DNA from: a virus
Direction: 5' to 3' (one strand)
DNA length: 24,724 nt
Virus record (IMG/VR): IMGVR_UViG_3300032116_001250
Span: 1-24,724 of that record
Of this stretch, positions 8,444 through 13,404 are shown in pieces (positions within the stretch are counted from its first letter, which is position 1; each line of letters opens with the position of its first letter). The notes under the pieces were generated by a model. The model saw only the letters and a program-made list of their open reading frames with translations, made no database searches and had not been told where the DNA came from. Both the position numbers and the translations under genes were made by a program.

Positions 8444-8621
8444 GTATCTGACGGCGCCACAACTGGCGAAACGTTGGGGGTTGCACCCTGACACGCTGAA
8501 ACGATGGCGGGATGCCGGCAAAGGTCCGGCATATTTCCGCACTCCCGGCTTCGTGCTCTATCCCCTGGCCGAGGTGGAGCGCTACGAACAGGCCAACACC
8601 ATTACCCCCGGACAATCATGA
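8430..8621 (+). CDS. Small MerR/excisionase-like helix-turn-helix protein
   Basis: A 63-aa protein that is a single winged HTH of the AlpA/excisionase (helix_turn_helix_17) type: LTAPQLAKRWGLHPDTLKRWRD, then GPAYFRTPGFVLYPLAEVERY. I chose ATG 8430 over an upstream in-frame ATG at 8367 because the domain begins right after it, a GGAGGCGGATCAGG stretch precedes it, and it gives a short overlap with RecT. It could act as a local transcription factor or, if this is a prophage, as an excisionase-like factor; no integrase is in view to support the latter. It is coupled to the following gene by ATGA. Confidence 0.85.
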   Translation: MSSSEYLTAPQLAKRWGLHPDTLKRWRDAGKGPAYFRTPGFVLYPLAEVERYEQANTITPGQS

Positions 8622-8950
8622 GCTTCAAGCTGAACCTGAGCATCTTCAAGAGCACCAAGCCCGAGAGCAAGGTCGATTTCAGCGGAATGATGAATGTGAA
8701 AGTCGAAGAGCTGGACGCCTTCTGCGCGTTCGTGCTCAGCCAGACGCCGGATCAATATGGATCGGTCCAGGTGCCCATCACCGGATGGAAGAAGACCAGC
8801 CAGAAGGGGCTGGCGTATGTGAGCGCTGTCGCCCAACCCCCGCGTGATTGGGTGCCGCCTGCAGCTGCTGCTCAGGTGACCGCCGCGGCGCAGAACCTGG
8901 CCGCCGCCACTGATGGCGCTGTGGCTGAAATCGAGGTTGATCTTTTCTAG
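8618..8950 (+). CDS. 110-aa protein of unknown function, possible ssDNA-associated factor
   Basis: A 110-aa protein starting in an ATGA overlap with the HTH gene. I do not recognise a named family. Residues 1-80 look like a compact alpha/beta domain (MSFKLNLSIFKST, VEELDAFCAFVLSQ, SVQVPITGWKKTSQKGLAYVS). Residues about 82-102 are Ala/Pro-rich, and the last residues are acidic and end in EIEVDLF. That layout (domain, flexible linker, acidic tip ending in hydrophobics) is the layout of SSB, and RecT two genes upstream ends similarly. A role with single-stranded DNA is therefore plausible but is inference only. It is the last gene of the RecET operon, and its stop overlaps the stop of a convergent gene. 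Confidence 0.8.
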   Translation: MSFKLNLSIFKSTKPESKVDFSGMMNVKVEELDAFCAFVLSQTPDQYGSVQVPITGWKKTSQKGLAYVSAVAQPPRDWVPPAAAAQVTAAAQNLAAATDGAVAEIEVDLF

Positions 8951-9153
8951 GGATGGCCCATCAGCTTGCACTCGAGGCGGGCGATTTCGTTCACGGCCTG
9001 CTGCAGCAGCTGCTGCTGATAGCAGGCTTGTTTCAAAAGCGCCGCGGCCATGGTGCCGGCATCTGGACTGTTGAGCAGGCTGCGGGCCTGCTTTTCTATT
9101 TCAAACTGTTGTTCTGCTGTCAGCTGGACAGCCATCCACTCACCGAAGTTCAT
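8947..9153 (-). CDS. Small helical hypothetical protein, convergent to the RecET operon
   Basis: A 68-aa, mostly helical, Gln/Ala/Leu-rich protein (TAEQQFEIEKQARSLL, ALLKQACYQQQLLQQAVNEIA) with a probable amphipathic or coiled-coil C-terminal half. No family recognised. The opposite-strand frame here is less protein-like, being hydrophobic without the pattern of a membrane helix. Its stop overlaps the stop of the 110-aa gene tail to tail, and its start is 41 bp from the divergent zinc-ribbon gene. An internal ATG at residue 7 is an alternative start. Confidence 0.65.
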   Translation of the reverse strand: MNFGEWMAVQLTAEQQFEIEKQARSLLNSPDAGTMAAALLKQACYQQQLLQQAVNEIARLECKLMGHP

Positions 9154-9194
9154 GGTGCCATAGTGGTGGTGTACATCAGCACGTTAGCGAAGCT

Positions 9195-9428
9195 GTGAAC
9201 TGTCCCCGGTGCGCCTGCGGTGTGATCCGCGCAACGCTTACCAACGGCAGAGATAAGGATCGCGTGATTCGGCAGCGCCGCTGCACCGAGTGCCGCCATG
9301 TCTGGTACACCGCGGAACTGCCGGTCAGCGTGGCTGTTGTGGGATGGGAGCGGACGCCGGGCACGGGTAAGAGCGTGCCAACGCTGCGCGTTCCTGTCGA
9401 CCTGGCGGTGGGGTCCAACGCGGTGTAA
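9195..9428 (+). CDS. NrdR-like zinc-ribbon protein
   Basis: A 77-aa protein starting with GTG. Residues 1-42 mimic the zinc ribbon of NrdR: MNCPRC, a charged strand, IRQRRCTEC and HVWYTAEL, with cysteines at 3, 6, 30 and 33. The ATP-cone domain of true NrdR is absent, so it is not a ribonucleotide-reductase repressor as such. Small phage zinc ribbons of this kind are probably nucleic-acid-binding regulators. The C-terminal 35 residues are not recognisable. Confidence 0.75.
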   Translation: MNCPRCACGVIRATLTNGRDKDRVIRQRRCTECRHVWYTAELPVSVAVVGWERTPGTGKSVPTLRVPVDLAVGSNAV

Positions 9429-9454
9429 CGGAATGCGACTGCATCTCTAGCGCG

Positions 9455-9596
9455 TACACCGCGGACGGTGTAGTATGGCGGCACGAGGGGAGCGGCCCAC
9501 TCGCAAAACTCAACCGCCGACCGAACAGCGCACACGAGGTCGTAAAACCCGAGCGCAACACGGCCTGACTAAGCCCGCAACGCCGGTTGGCCCGGC
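9455..9596 (+). other. Intergenic stretch with three strong hairpins (possible structured RNA)
   Basis: The 187-bp gap between the zinc-ribbon gene and the next small gene holds unusual folding potential. Hairpin 1 has arms TACACCG 9455-9461 and CGGTGTA 9466-9472 around a 4-nt loop. Hairpin 2 is nested: outer GGCGG 9477-9481 with CCGCC 9514-9518, inner CGAGGGG 9484-9490 with CCC 9496-9498 and CTCG 9500-9503. Hairpin 3 pairs GCCGG 9582-9586 with CCGGC 9592-9596. No T-run follows any hairpin, so a terminator is unlikely. It may be a structured leader, a small RNA, or (hairpin 1) a protein operator. An in-frame ATG at 9475 would extend the next gene through here, but the resulting peptide is low-complexity and basic. 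Confidence 0.35.
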
Positions 9597-9615
9597 ACCC
9601 CATTACACCCACACC

Positions 9616-9768
9616 ATGAAACGCCTCCTAACTAGCGACTGGGGGCCAACGTTCTACCTATGGACTGCCCAGCTCGCAGAGATCATCGTGGCCGTGTACG
9701 TCGCCGGGCGAATGTTCGGCGAGTGGCTGCATCACCTAAACGACCGCATCGCAAGGATCACACGATGA
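9616..9768 (+). CDS. Small hypothetical membrane-associated protein
   Basis: A 50-aa protein with a hydrophobic stretch at about residues 10-33 (FYLWTAQLAEIIVAVYVAG) that could be one membrane-spanning or membrane-surface helix, followed by a basic end. The start at 9616 is preceded by ACCCACACC, closely similar to the ACCCACACACC before the start at 10044, and has no Shine-Dalgarno. An extension to ATG 9475 is possible. It is the first of seven overlapping small genes and is coupled to the next by ATGA. Confidence 0.6.
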   Translation: MKRLLTSDWGPTFYLWTAQLAEIIVAVYVAGRMFGEWLHHLNDRIARITR

Positions 9769-9893
9769 TGAATCGCATCAATAACGCCATCTGCTGCCTG
9801 ATCGCTGCGAGCGTGTTCGCCATGATCGGCATCGAATCCGGCGCACACCACAGCCCCACCCACTCCGGCACGCAGCAGGTGGTGCGCAAATGA
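9765..9893 (+). CDS. Small membrane or secreted hypothetical protein
   Basis: A 42-aa protein in an ATGA overlap with its upstream neighbour. Residues 8-24 (AICCLIAASVFAMIGIE) are a hydrophobic helix after a short basic start, so it resembles a signal anchor or a cleaved signal peptide, followed by a polar His/Ser/Thr-rich tail. No family recognised. It is supported mainly by exact stop-start overlaps at both ends. Confidence 0.6.
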   Translation: MMNRINNAICCLIAASVFAMIGIESGAHHSPTHSGTQQVVRK

Positions 9894-10051
9894 CGCCACG
9901 CCGCTTCTACTTCCAGATCAAGGCCGCCAACGTGCTCGAGTGCATCACGGCAACCAGCCTCACCGAGGCCAAGCTGATCGCCGCTGATACGTGGCTCGAG
10001 TGGTGGTCACAAATTGAATGGATCAACGCAGAACCCACACACCATGGCTGA
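9890..10051 (+). CDS. Small Trp-rich hypothetical protein
   Basis: A 53-aa soluble protein (MTPRRFYFQIKAANVLECIT...) with a strand-helix pattern: a short N-terminal beta strand, then the helix SLTEAKLIAADTWLEWWSQ, then a final strand. The fold looks like a tiny alpha/beta phage protein, but I do not recognise it. The start is in an ATGA overlap with the upstream gene, and the end overlaps the next gene by 8 bp, which supports real coding despite the length. Confidence 0.6.
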   Translation: MTPRRFYFQIKAANVLECITATSLTEAKLIAADTWLEWWSQIEWINAEPTHHG

Positions 10052-10277
10052 GATAAATGGCGCCCTTTTTCAGTGGCGCACGGATGAGGCTGAGATTGGC
10101 AACTATGGCGAAGGCGTCAGTAGGCCACGCCACAACGCCCGCGTGCGTGATTACAAAGTGATCATCTACCCGCAAGGCGCACGGCCGATCACGTGGTACA
10201 CGCGTGCCGAATCGAAACGCGCTGCTGAGAAGTACGCGCGCAATCGCTGGCCGGGTGCTGCTGTGGAGGTGGAGTGA
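10044..10277 (+). CDS. Hypothetical protein, 77 aa
   Basis: A small basic alpha/beta protein. Residues 31-77 (HNARVRDYKVIIYPQG...RAESKRAAEKYARNRWPGA) form strand-turn-helix elements like those in small phage proteins that adapt a host or phage complex, but no family can be named. ATG 10044 is preferred to an upstream in-frame ATG at 10014 because it is preceded by ACCCACACACC and limits the overlap with the preceding gene to 8 bp. The stop overlaps the next GTG start (GTGA). Confidence 0.7.
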   Translation: MAEINGALFQWRTDEAEIGNYGEGVSRPRHNARVRDYKVIIYPQGARPITWYTRAESKRAAEKYARNRWPGAAVEVE

Positions 10278-10471
10278 GCGACGTCCGCCATCGCATCGAA
10301 CAGCTTCTGAGTGACACAAGCGCCTTTGCAGCCGGTCAAACTGAGGAGCGCCAACGGATCCGCCAGCTGATTGATATCCGCATCGATCAGCTGCATGGCA
10401 CCCTTGGCATCCGCAACCGGCAGCAGCTTTGCGCTGAGCTGCTCCACATCCGCCAATTTCTCGAACCATGA
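10274..10471 (+). CDS. Small coiled-coil hypothetical protein
   Basis: A 65-aa, almost entirely helical protein starting with GTG in a GTGA overlap. Charged and leucine-rich heptad-like spacing (VRHRIEQLLSD, IRQLIDIRIDQLHGTL, AELLHIRQFLE) suggests a helical hairpin or a dimeric coiled coil. No family recognised. Coupled to the following gene by ATGA. Confidence 0.7.
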   Translation: MSDVRHRIEQLLSDTSAFAAGQTEERQRIRQLIDIRIDQLHGTLGIRNRQQLCAELLHIRQFLEP

Positions 10472-10737
10472 TCCCGGCCTCATTCCTAGATCAGCAGCGC
10501 GCCGACATGATGGACGCGCTCTATGAACGCAGCGGCCGCACGAACGGGCTGTACACCGGCCTGTGGGAGGAGTTTGCCCATGATCTGGCGGCCAACTTCC
10601 GCGACACGTCATACCCCGAGCTGCTGGCCCGTGTCGTGCGCGCCATGGATGCCGCCGAGTCGGTGATGACGCAGAAGCAAGCGCAGCAGGCTATCGAGGT
10701 CTGCCGCCAGCAGCTGCTGGGCGACAAGTGGCGATGA
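10468..10737 (+). CDS. Hypothetical helical protein, 89 aa
   Basis: An acidic, mostly helical protein. It begins MIPASFLDQQRADMMDALYERSG, continues through an amphipathic middle (LWEEFAHDLAANF) and ends with a Gln/Ala-rich helix (TQKQAQQAIEVCRQQLL). No catalytic motif or named family seen. It overlaps both neighbours by the ATGA arrangement, so it is almost certainly translated as part of the small-gene operon. Confidence 0.72.
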   Translation: MIPASFLDQQRADMMDALYERSGRTNGLYTGLWEEFAHDLAANFRDTSYPELLARVVRAMDAAESVMTQKQAQQAIEVCRQQLLGDKWR

Positions 10738-10919
10738 GCCGGCCATTCAAACGCGGCGAGGAGAACCACGCCGTGATCCTGAGCGAGGAGCTGGTGCGGG
10801 AGCTGCGCCAGCTTCGCGTTGATGGTCTTAGTTACCAGCAGCTTGCTGATCGGTATGAAATCGACAAGAAACACGCATGGCGCATTTGCCAACGTCTCGC
10901 GTGGGGGTGGCTGGATTAG
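10734..10919 (+). CDS. Small homeodomain-like HTH DNA-binding protein
   Basis: A 61-aa protein whose second half is a resolvase/homeodomain-like helix-turn-helix: EELVRELRQLRVDGLSYQQ, then LADRYEIDKKHAWRICQRL, in which LSYQQLADRYEI is the first helix and turn. The N-terminus is basic (RPFKRGEEN). Proteins of this size are usually local transcription factors. It is the last gene of the 9616-10919 chain (ATGA with the previous gene) and ends 22 bp before a palindromic operator. A GTG two codons upstream is an alternative start. Confidence 0.75.
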   Translation: MSRPFKRGEENHAVILSEELVRELRQLRVDGLSYQQLADRYEIDKKHAWRICQRLAWGWLD

Positions 10920-10941
10920 TTCTACACACTAGTCAGCTTTG

Positions 10942-10991
10942 ATGGTACAAATGTACCATTGATAAACATGATTCAATGTGCTACAATGGTA
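10942..10991 (+). promoter_or_regulatory. Sigma-70-type promoter with palindromic operator
   Basis: TTGATA at 10959-10964 and TACAAT at 10982-10987 are separated by exactly 17 bp, giving a strong consensus-like promoter in a locally AT-rich patch. A perfect inverted repeat ATGGTACAAATGTACCAT (10942-10959, 8-bp arms, 2-bp centre) abuts the -35 box. A third ATGGTA half-site (10986-10991) covers the end of the -10 box, and CATTGA/TCAATG (10957-10962 and 10973-10978) forms another repeat across the spacer. This layout suggests repression by a dimeric regulator, most simply the winged-helix product encoded directly downstream. Confidence 0.75.
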
Positions 10992-11024
10992 TCGAAGGGA
11001 GAGATCCCTACTGCACATCGACAA

Positions 11025-11306
11025 ATGAAAACCGCACTTACCGACGCTCAGGTTCGGGTCATGATGGCTATACGCCGTTCTGGCCGTGTGCCTAGTAACA
11101 CCACGGTTCCTCTGCTGCACCGCCTAGCCGCCAAAGGCTTCATCAAGCATCTGCACATTTTTGACGAACAGGGCAAGCTTATTGTCCCTAACCGAAAACC
11201 TGATCAGATGGAGTTGACTGAGGAAGGGGAAAAAGCCCTTGCGCAAGTTGAGGCTGCCCAAGCCTGTCATGACCTAGCTGCTCGCCTGAGTGGCATCCTG
11301 AGCTGA
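11025..11306 (+). CDS. Winged-helix (MarR-like) small regulator
   Basis: A 93-aa protein with a winged-helix pattern: helix 1 LTDAQVRVMMAIRRSG, a recognition region NTTVPLLHRLAAKGFIKHL, a beta wing (HIFDEQGKLIVPNRKPDQMELT) and a C-terminal helix (EEGEKALAQVEAAQACHDLAARL). This is inferred from pattern, not a named family. The frame is open to 10959, but that start lies inside the promoter. Given the -10 box at 10982-10987, transcription should start near 10994, so ATG 11025 gives a leader of about 30 nt; ATG 10986 is excluded. With its own promoter, operator and terminator, it forms an independent unit within the plus-strand small-gene region. Confidence 0.75.
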   Translation: MKTALTDAQVRVMMAIRRSGRVPSNTTVPLLHRLAAKGFIKHLHIFDEQGKLIVPNRKPDQMELTEEGEKALAQVEAAQACHDLAARLSGILS

Positions 11307-11316
11307 TCTCACGCAT

Positions 11317-11342
11317 AAAGCCCGCCATGGAGCGGGCTTTTT
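11317..11342 (+). terminator. Intrinsic terminator of the regulator cistron
   Basis: A perfect 9-bp stem AAAGCCCGC (11317-11325) and GCGGGCTTT (11332-11340) around the 6-nt loop CATGGA, running into a five-T stretch (11338-11342). It lies 10 bp after the regulator's stop codon. Confidence 0.9.
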
Positions 11343-11344
11343 AT

Positions 11345-11437
11345 TTGCCGGGGAGCCTGATGCCTTCGGGCTGAAAGCCATACAAGACCCATGGGGGGAA
11401 AGCAGGGGGCGTACAGTCGCTATCCATCCCCCGGCAA
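11345..11437 (+). other. Intergenic element closed by long-range inverted repeat (possible structured RNA)
   Basis: Between the terminator and the next gene, TTGCCGGGG (11345-11353) pairs perfectly with CCCCGGCAA (11429-11437) and encloses about 75 nt. Inside is GCC-TTCG-GGC, a UUCG-tetraloop hairpin (about 11362-11371), a CCCATGGG palindrome, and a G-run (11405-11409) that could compete for the C-run. This may be a structured leader of the 78-aa gene or a small RNA. No T-run or known RNA family is recognised. Confidence 0.3.
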
Positions 11438-11460
11438 CACAACTAGTCAACATCACTTCT

Positions 11461-11697
11461 ATGTCTGAACTTTCACCCGCTGCTCAGGTCGTACTGGCTG
11501 CTGCCAATTGCGCTTGCTGTTACGGCCCGGATGACGTGCTCAATGATTCTCGATGGATTGCTGCCGCCGCCCTTCGAGCTGCTGCGGATCAGGTGGTGCC
11601 GGTGCCGATCAAAGCTCAAACTCCAGAAGAGCATTGGGCACTGCTTGGCGTTAAAAACCGACTGCTTGCCATCGCGGATGAGCTTGAAGCCCAGTAG
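11461..11697 (+). CDS. Small hypothetical protein, 78 aa
   Basis: A 78-aa, Ala-rich helical protein: SELSPAAQVVLAAANCACC, then DSRWIAAAALRAAADQVV, then NRLLAIADELEAQ. The layout (two helices around RWIAAAALRAAADQV and a final helix with ADELE) is common among uncharacterised proteins of cyanobacteria and their phages, as far as I recall, but no function is known. The start follows AACATCACTTCT with no Shine-Dalgarno. Confidence 0.75.
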   Translation: MSELSPAAQVVLAAANCACCYGPDDVLNDSRWIAAAALRAAADQVVPVPIKAQTPEEHWALLGVKNRLLAIADELEAQ

Positions 11698-11712
11698 TCA
11701 GACCCACTAGCC

Positions 11713-11934
11713 ATGCCAGACCCAATCAACCCATCCCACTACCGCCGCGGCCCGGTGGAAGCTATCGACGTGATCGAATCCGCGATCACCGATGCACCCC
11801 ACATGGTGCCGGCATACCTGCAGGGCCAGGCGCTGAAGTATCTGCTGCGCATGTGGTGCAAGGGCAACGCGCTCGAGGATGCCCGCAAGTGCCACTGGTA
11901 TCTGAGCCGTCTTATCGCCAAACTGGAAGGATGA
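11713..11934 (+). CDS. DUF3310-family protein
   Basis: A 73-aa protein matching the small phage family DUF3310: NPSHYRRGPVEAIDVIESA at the start, then YLQGQALKYLLRMWCKGN and DARKCHWYLSRLIAKLE. The HY...EAIDVI and KYLLR...K...D..K...YL...L pattern is the family signature. Members occur in many phages near nucleotide-metabolism and DNA genes; related sequence is found in T7 gene 1.7, which has nucleotide kinase activity, but no activity can be claimed for this short form. Coupled by ATGA to the next gene. Confidence 0.88.
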   Translation: MPDPINPSHYRRGPVEAIDVIESAITDAPHMVPAYLQGQALKYLLRMWCKGNALEDARKCHWYLSRLIAKLEG

Positions 11935-12164
11935 CGCGTCGACTGCCTGGCTTGAATCTGATCGAGCGCATCGCGCTGCGGATCCTCACGCGCAGCCGCA
12001 ATACTGGGCTGGTGGTGGTCAAGCCCTACGGCTACCCCTGCATCTACGTCGCATCAGACGGCACCGATCCGATTGCGGCCTATGTCACCGATGGCCCGGA
12101 TGAGCCGGCCAGCATGTTGCTCGAGCGGATCTACCACCAGCCAGCAGCAGGCGAGCTCGAATGA
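11931..12164 (+). CDS. Hypothetical protein, 77 aa
   Basis: A 77-aa protein starting in the ATGA overlap with the DUF3310 gene. It has a basic N-terminal helix (LNLIERIALRILTRSRNTG), then a beta-rich centre (LVVVKPYGYPCIYVASDG) and an acidic end with a helix (EPASMLLERIYHQPA). No family recognised. Its stop overlaps the next start (ATGA). Confidence 0.72.
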   Translation: MTRRLPGLNLIERIALRILTRSRNTGLVVVKPYGYPCIYVASDGTDPIAAYVTDGPDEPASMLLERIYHQPAAGELE

Positions 12165-12502
12165 TCAGTCTGCATGGCGGCCGATTGTTGCTGCTGTGCA
12201 GTCGCTCAGATCGCACCTGGCACGCTCGCGTGGTGCTCGGCCCCAAGCCAGAGCATCAGCTGGAGATGGATACGGGCACCATTCAGCTGCAGGCTGCACT
12301 GCTGAAAGCGCAGCACATCTATCAAGCTGCACGCCGCAAGCTGCGCCCGGAAGGTCAACCGCCGATGTGCTGGGATTGCCAGCAATGGGACATGAGACGG
12401 CAGCGCTGCGCATTTGAGTTGCCAGAATCAAAGAGAAGCGGCGGCCGTTATGCGGCCAGGTGTGAGCTGTATGTTCGGCCCGGAAGTCATCAGCCGGAGT
12501 GA
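12161..12502 (+). CDS. Hypothetical protein with Cys motif, 113 aa
   Basis: A 113-aa protein. The first 60 residues look like a beta-rich domain and helix (GGRLLLLCSRSDRTWHARVVLG, ALLKAQHIYQAARRKL). Residues about 69-104 hold four cysteines in a zinc-site-like arrangement (CWDC, then RCAF and RCELY). It may be a small metal-binding protein; function unknown. It starts in an ATGA overlap with the previous gene and overlaps the next by 32 bp. Confidence 0.72.
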   Translation: MISLHGGRLLLLCSRSDRTWHARVVLGPKPEHQLEMDTGTIQLQAALLKAQHIYQAARRKLRPEGQPPMCWDCQQWDMRRQRCAFELPESKRSGGRYAARCELYVRPGSHQPE

Positions 12503-12641
12503 TCGCGACGGCGGCTACATCGAGACGCTGATGCCGGTACACGGCGAGGTGTACTACCGCAGCTGCGTTGGTGGCACCTGCCGCTATAGCTCCGACCTAT
12601 GGCAGGCCGAGCTGTATCTCGATCATCTGCTGGCCCGTTGA
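12471..12641 (+). CDS. Small hypothetical protein, 56 aa
   Basis: A 56-aa protein beginning MFGPEVISRSDRDGGYIETL and ending in a helix (SSDLWQAELYLDHLLAR), with two cysteines in SCVGGTC. The frame extends upstream to 12414, but ATG 12471 reduces the overlap with the upstream gene from 89 to 32 bp. No family recognised. The stop overlaps the start of the next tiny gene (TGATG). Confidence 0.6.
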   Translation: MFGPEVISRSDRDGGYIETLMPVHGEVYYRSCVGGTCRYSSDLWQAELYLDHLLAR

Positions 12642-12727
12642 TGCTGCGCGACGTGCTGATCCTGATCGTCGAATACTGGGCGACGTGCTTTATCGCCCTA
12701 TGGGTGTGCAGCAGGATCCTGCCGTGA
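12641..12727 (+). CDS. Tiny single-span membrane peptide, 28 aa
   Basis: A 28-aa open frame sharing a base with the stop of the upstream gene. It is nearly all hydrophobic (LILIVEYWATCFIALWVCS) after a short charged start and ends with RILP, as expected for a one-helix membrane peptide. The exact TGATG coupling and membrane-like composition are the only evidence. A 77-aa frame overlapping it on the same strand is less protein-like. Confidence 0.45.
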   Translation: MLRDVLILIVEYWATCFIALWVCSRILP

Positions 12728-12796
12728 TTGGGTTGGCCGGTGGTGGGTCCTCACGCGGTGTCCACCTATTGCCCGCAGCCGGCCGCTACGGGACCG

Positions 12797-12837
12797 CCTA
12801 GATCCTCGAAAAAGGTCTAGGGCGAAAGCTTAGCCCT
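12797..12837. terminator. Convergent-gene hairpins, possible weak terminator
   Basis: Between the rightward small-gene operon and the leftward HNH gene lie two inverted repeats. CCTAGATCC (12797-12805) pairs with GGTCTAGG (12814-12821) with one bulge, and AGGGC (12819-12823) pairs with GCCCT (12833-12837). On the minus strand the second is followed within 10 nt by a TTTTT run, so it could end HNH transcripts. No T-run follows on the plus strand. Confidence 0.4.
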
Positions 12838-13135
12838 CACCCGCCACCCATCGCGCCACAGCCCATTCGCCCAGCGCAGACCAGAACGGCTGAGCGCGAT
12901 ACCAGTCAACCCATGGCTTGTGGCCTTTTGAGCTGTTGCACGCCCAGCAGCAGGCAACCATGTTGCTGCGCACCGTTAGCCCGCCGTGCGCTTTCGGGAT
13001 GATGTGATCGAGCGTTGGGCTGCGGCCCAGTTGATCGCCGCAATAAGCACAGCGATAATTCCAAGCCAGCAGGATCTGATCGCGAGCTGATCGCCGTGTG
13101 ACCAGCCTCGTTTCTTCAATGTGGTGTCGATCCAC
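12830..13135 (-). CDS. HNH endonuclease
   Basis: A 101-aa HNH nuclease with the full motif: RCAYCGDQL (first Cys pair, about residues 28-36), TLDHIIPKAHGG (the DH of HNH, about 41-52), then NMVACCWACNSSKG (second Cys pair and the Asn, about 58-71). Small phage HNH proteins nick or cut DNA; some assist terminase, others are homing enzymes. The location away from head genes and beside an unrelated small gene does not favour a terminase partner. The start overlaps the upstream gene by 20 bp. Confidence 0.9.
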   Translation of the reverse strand: MDRHHIEETRLVTRRSARDQILLAWNYRCAYCGDQLGRSPTLDHIIPKAHGGLTVRSNMVACCWACNSSKGHKPWVDWYRAQPFWSALGEWAVARWVAGEG

Positions 13136-13349
13136 TGAGATCTGCTGGCAGCGGAACAGCGTTCACCTCGATATCGATGATGTCCTCATCGGATCGGATG
13201 TACTCAGCCATGTGGCTGTAAATATCTGCCGGCAAATCATCGGGGTCCGAATTGGACCTGATGATCAGCTTGGCGGAGATCTCTAGGTAGAACGCCCGCA
13301 TGGGCTGGCCGCCGCTTGGCATACGGTAGCGGTCGCCACTGAGTCTCAT
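13116..13349 (-). CDS. Hypothetical protein upstream of HNH gene
   Basis: A frame of up to 77 residues. The convincing part begins at an internal Met (position 13301): MRAFYLEISAKLIIRSNSDP, then DDLPADIYSHMAEYI, then an acidic strand DEDIIDIEVNAVPLP. That looks like a small alpha/beta protein. The first 16 residues are less protein-like, so the true start may be 13301 or 13322. No family recognised. It overlaps the HNH gene by 20 bp and probably forms a two-gene unit with it. Confidence 0.6.
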   Translation of the reverse strand: MRLSGDRYRMPSGGQPMRAFYLEISAKLIIRSNSDPDDLPADIYSHMAEYIRSDEDIIDIEVNAVPLPADLSGSTPH

Positions 13350-13374
13350 GGGATTACAGAATTGCTATGGGATT

Positions 13375-13392
13375 GCGCGGCATGATTCGCGC
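13375..13392. promoter_or_regulatory. Inverted repeat in divergent control region
   Basis: GCGCG (13375-13379) and CGCGC (13388-13392) with an 8-bp spacer lie in the 55-bp gap between the leftward 77-aa gene and the rightward 70-aa gene. An operator for one or both is plausible. No clear -35/-10 pair was found. Confidence 0.3.
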
Positions 13393-13404
13393 TACCGTCC
13401 CGCA

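Noticed and set aside
9475-9615. Upstream extension of the 50-aa gene from ATG 9475
   Set aside because: Extension is basic and low-complexity and covers the hairpins; ATG 9616 has the same preceding motif as ATG 10044. Not fully excluded.
9541-9615. Possible tRNA in the hairpin-rich interval
   Set aside because: No cloverleaf with a GTTCRA-type T loop and no acceptor stem could be formed.
12568-12801. 77-aa plus-strand frame after the small-gene chain
   Set aside because: Overlaps the 56-aa gene extensively and has a low-complexity product; the coupled 28-aa membrane peptide fits better.
12830-13135. HNH protein as terminase-associated nuclease marking a cos/packaging region
   Set aside because: No terminase or portal gene lies nearby, so the packaging link is not supported within this window.
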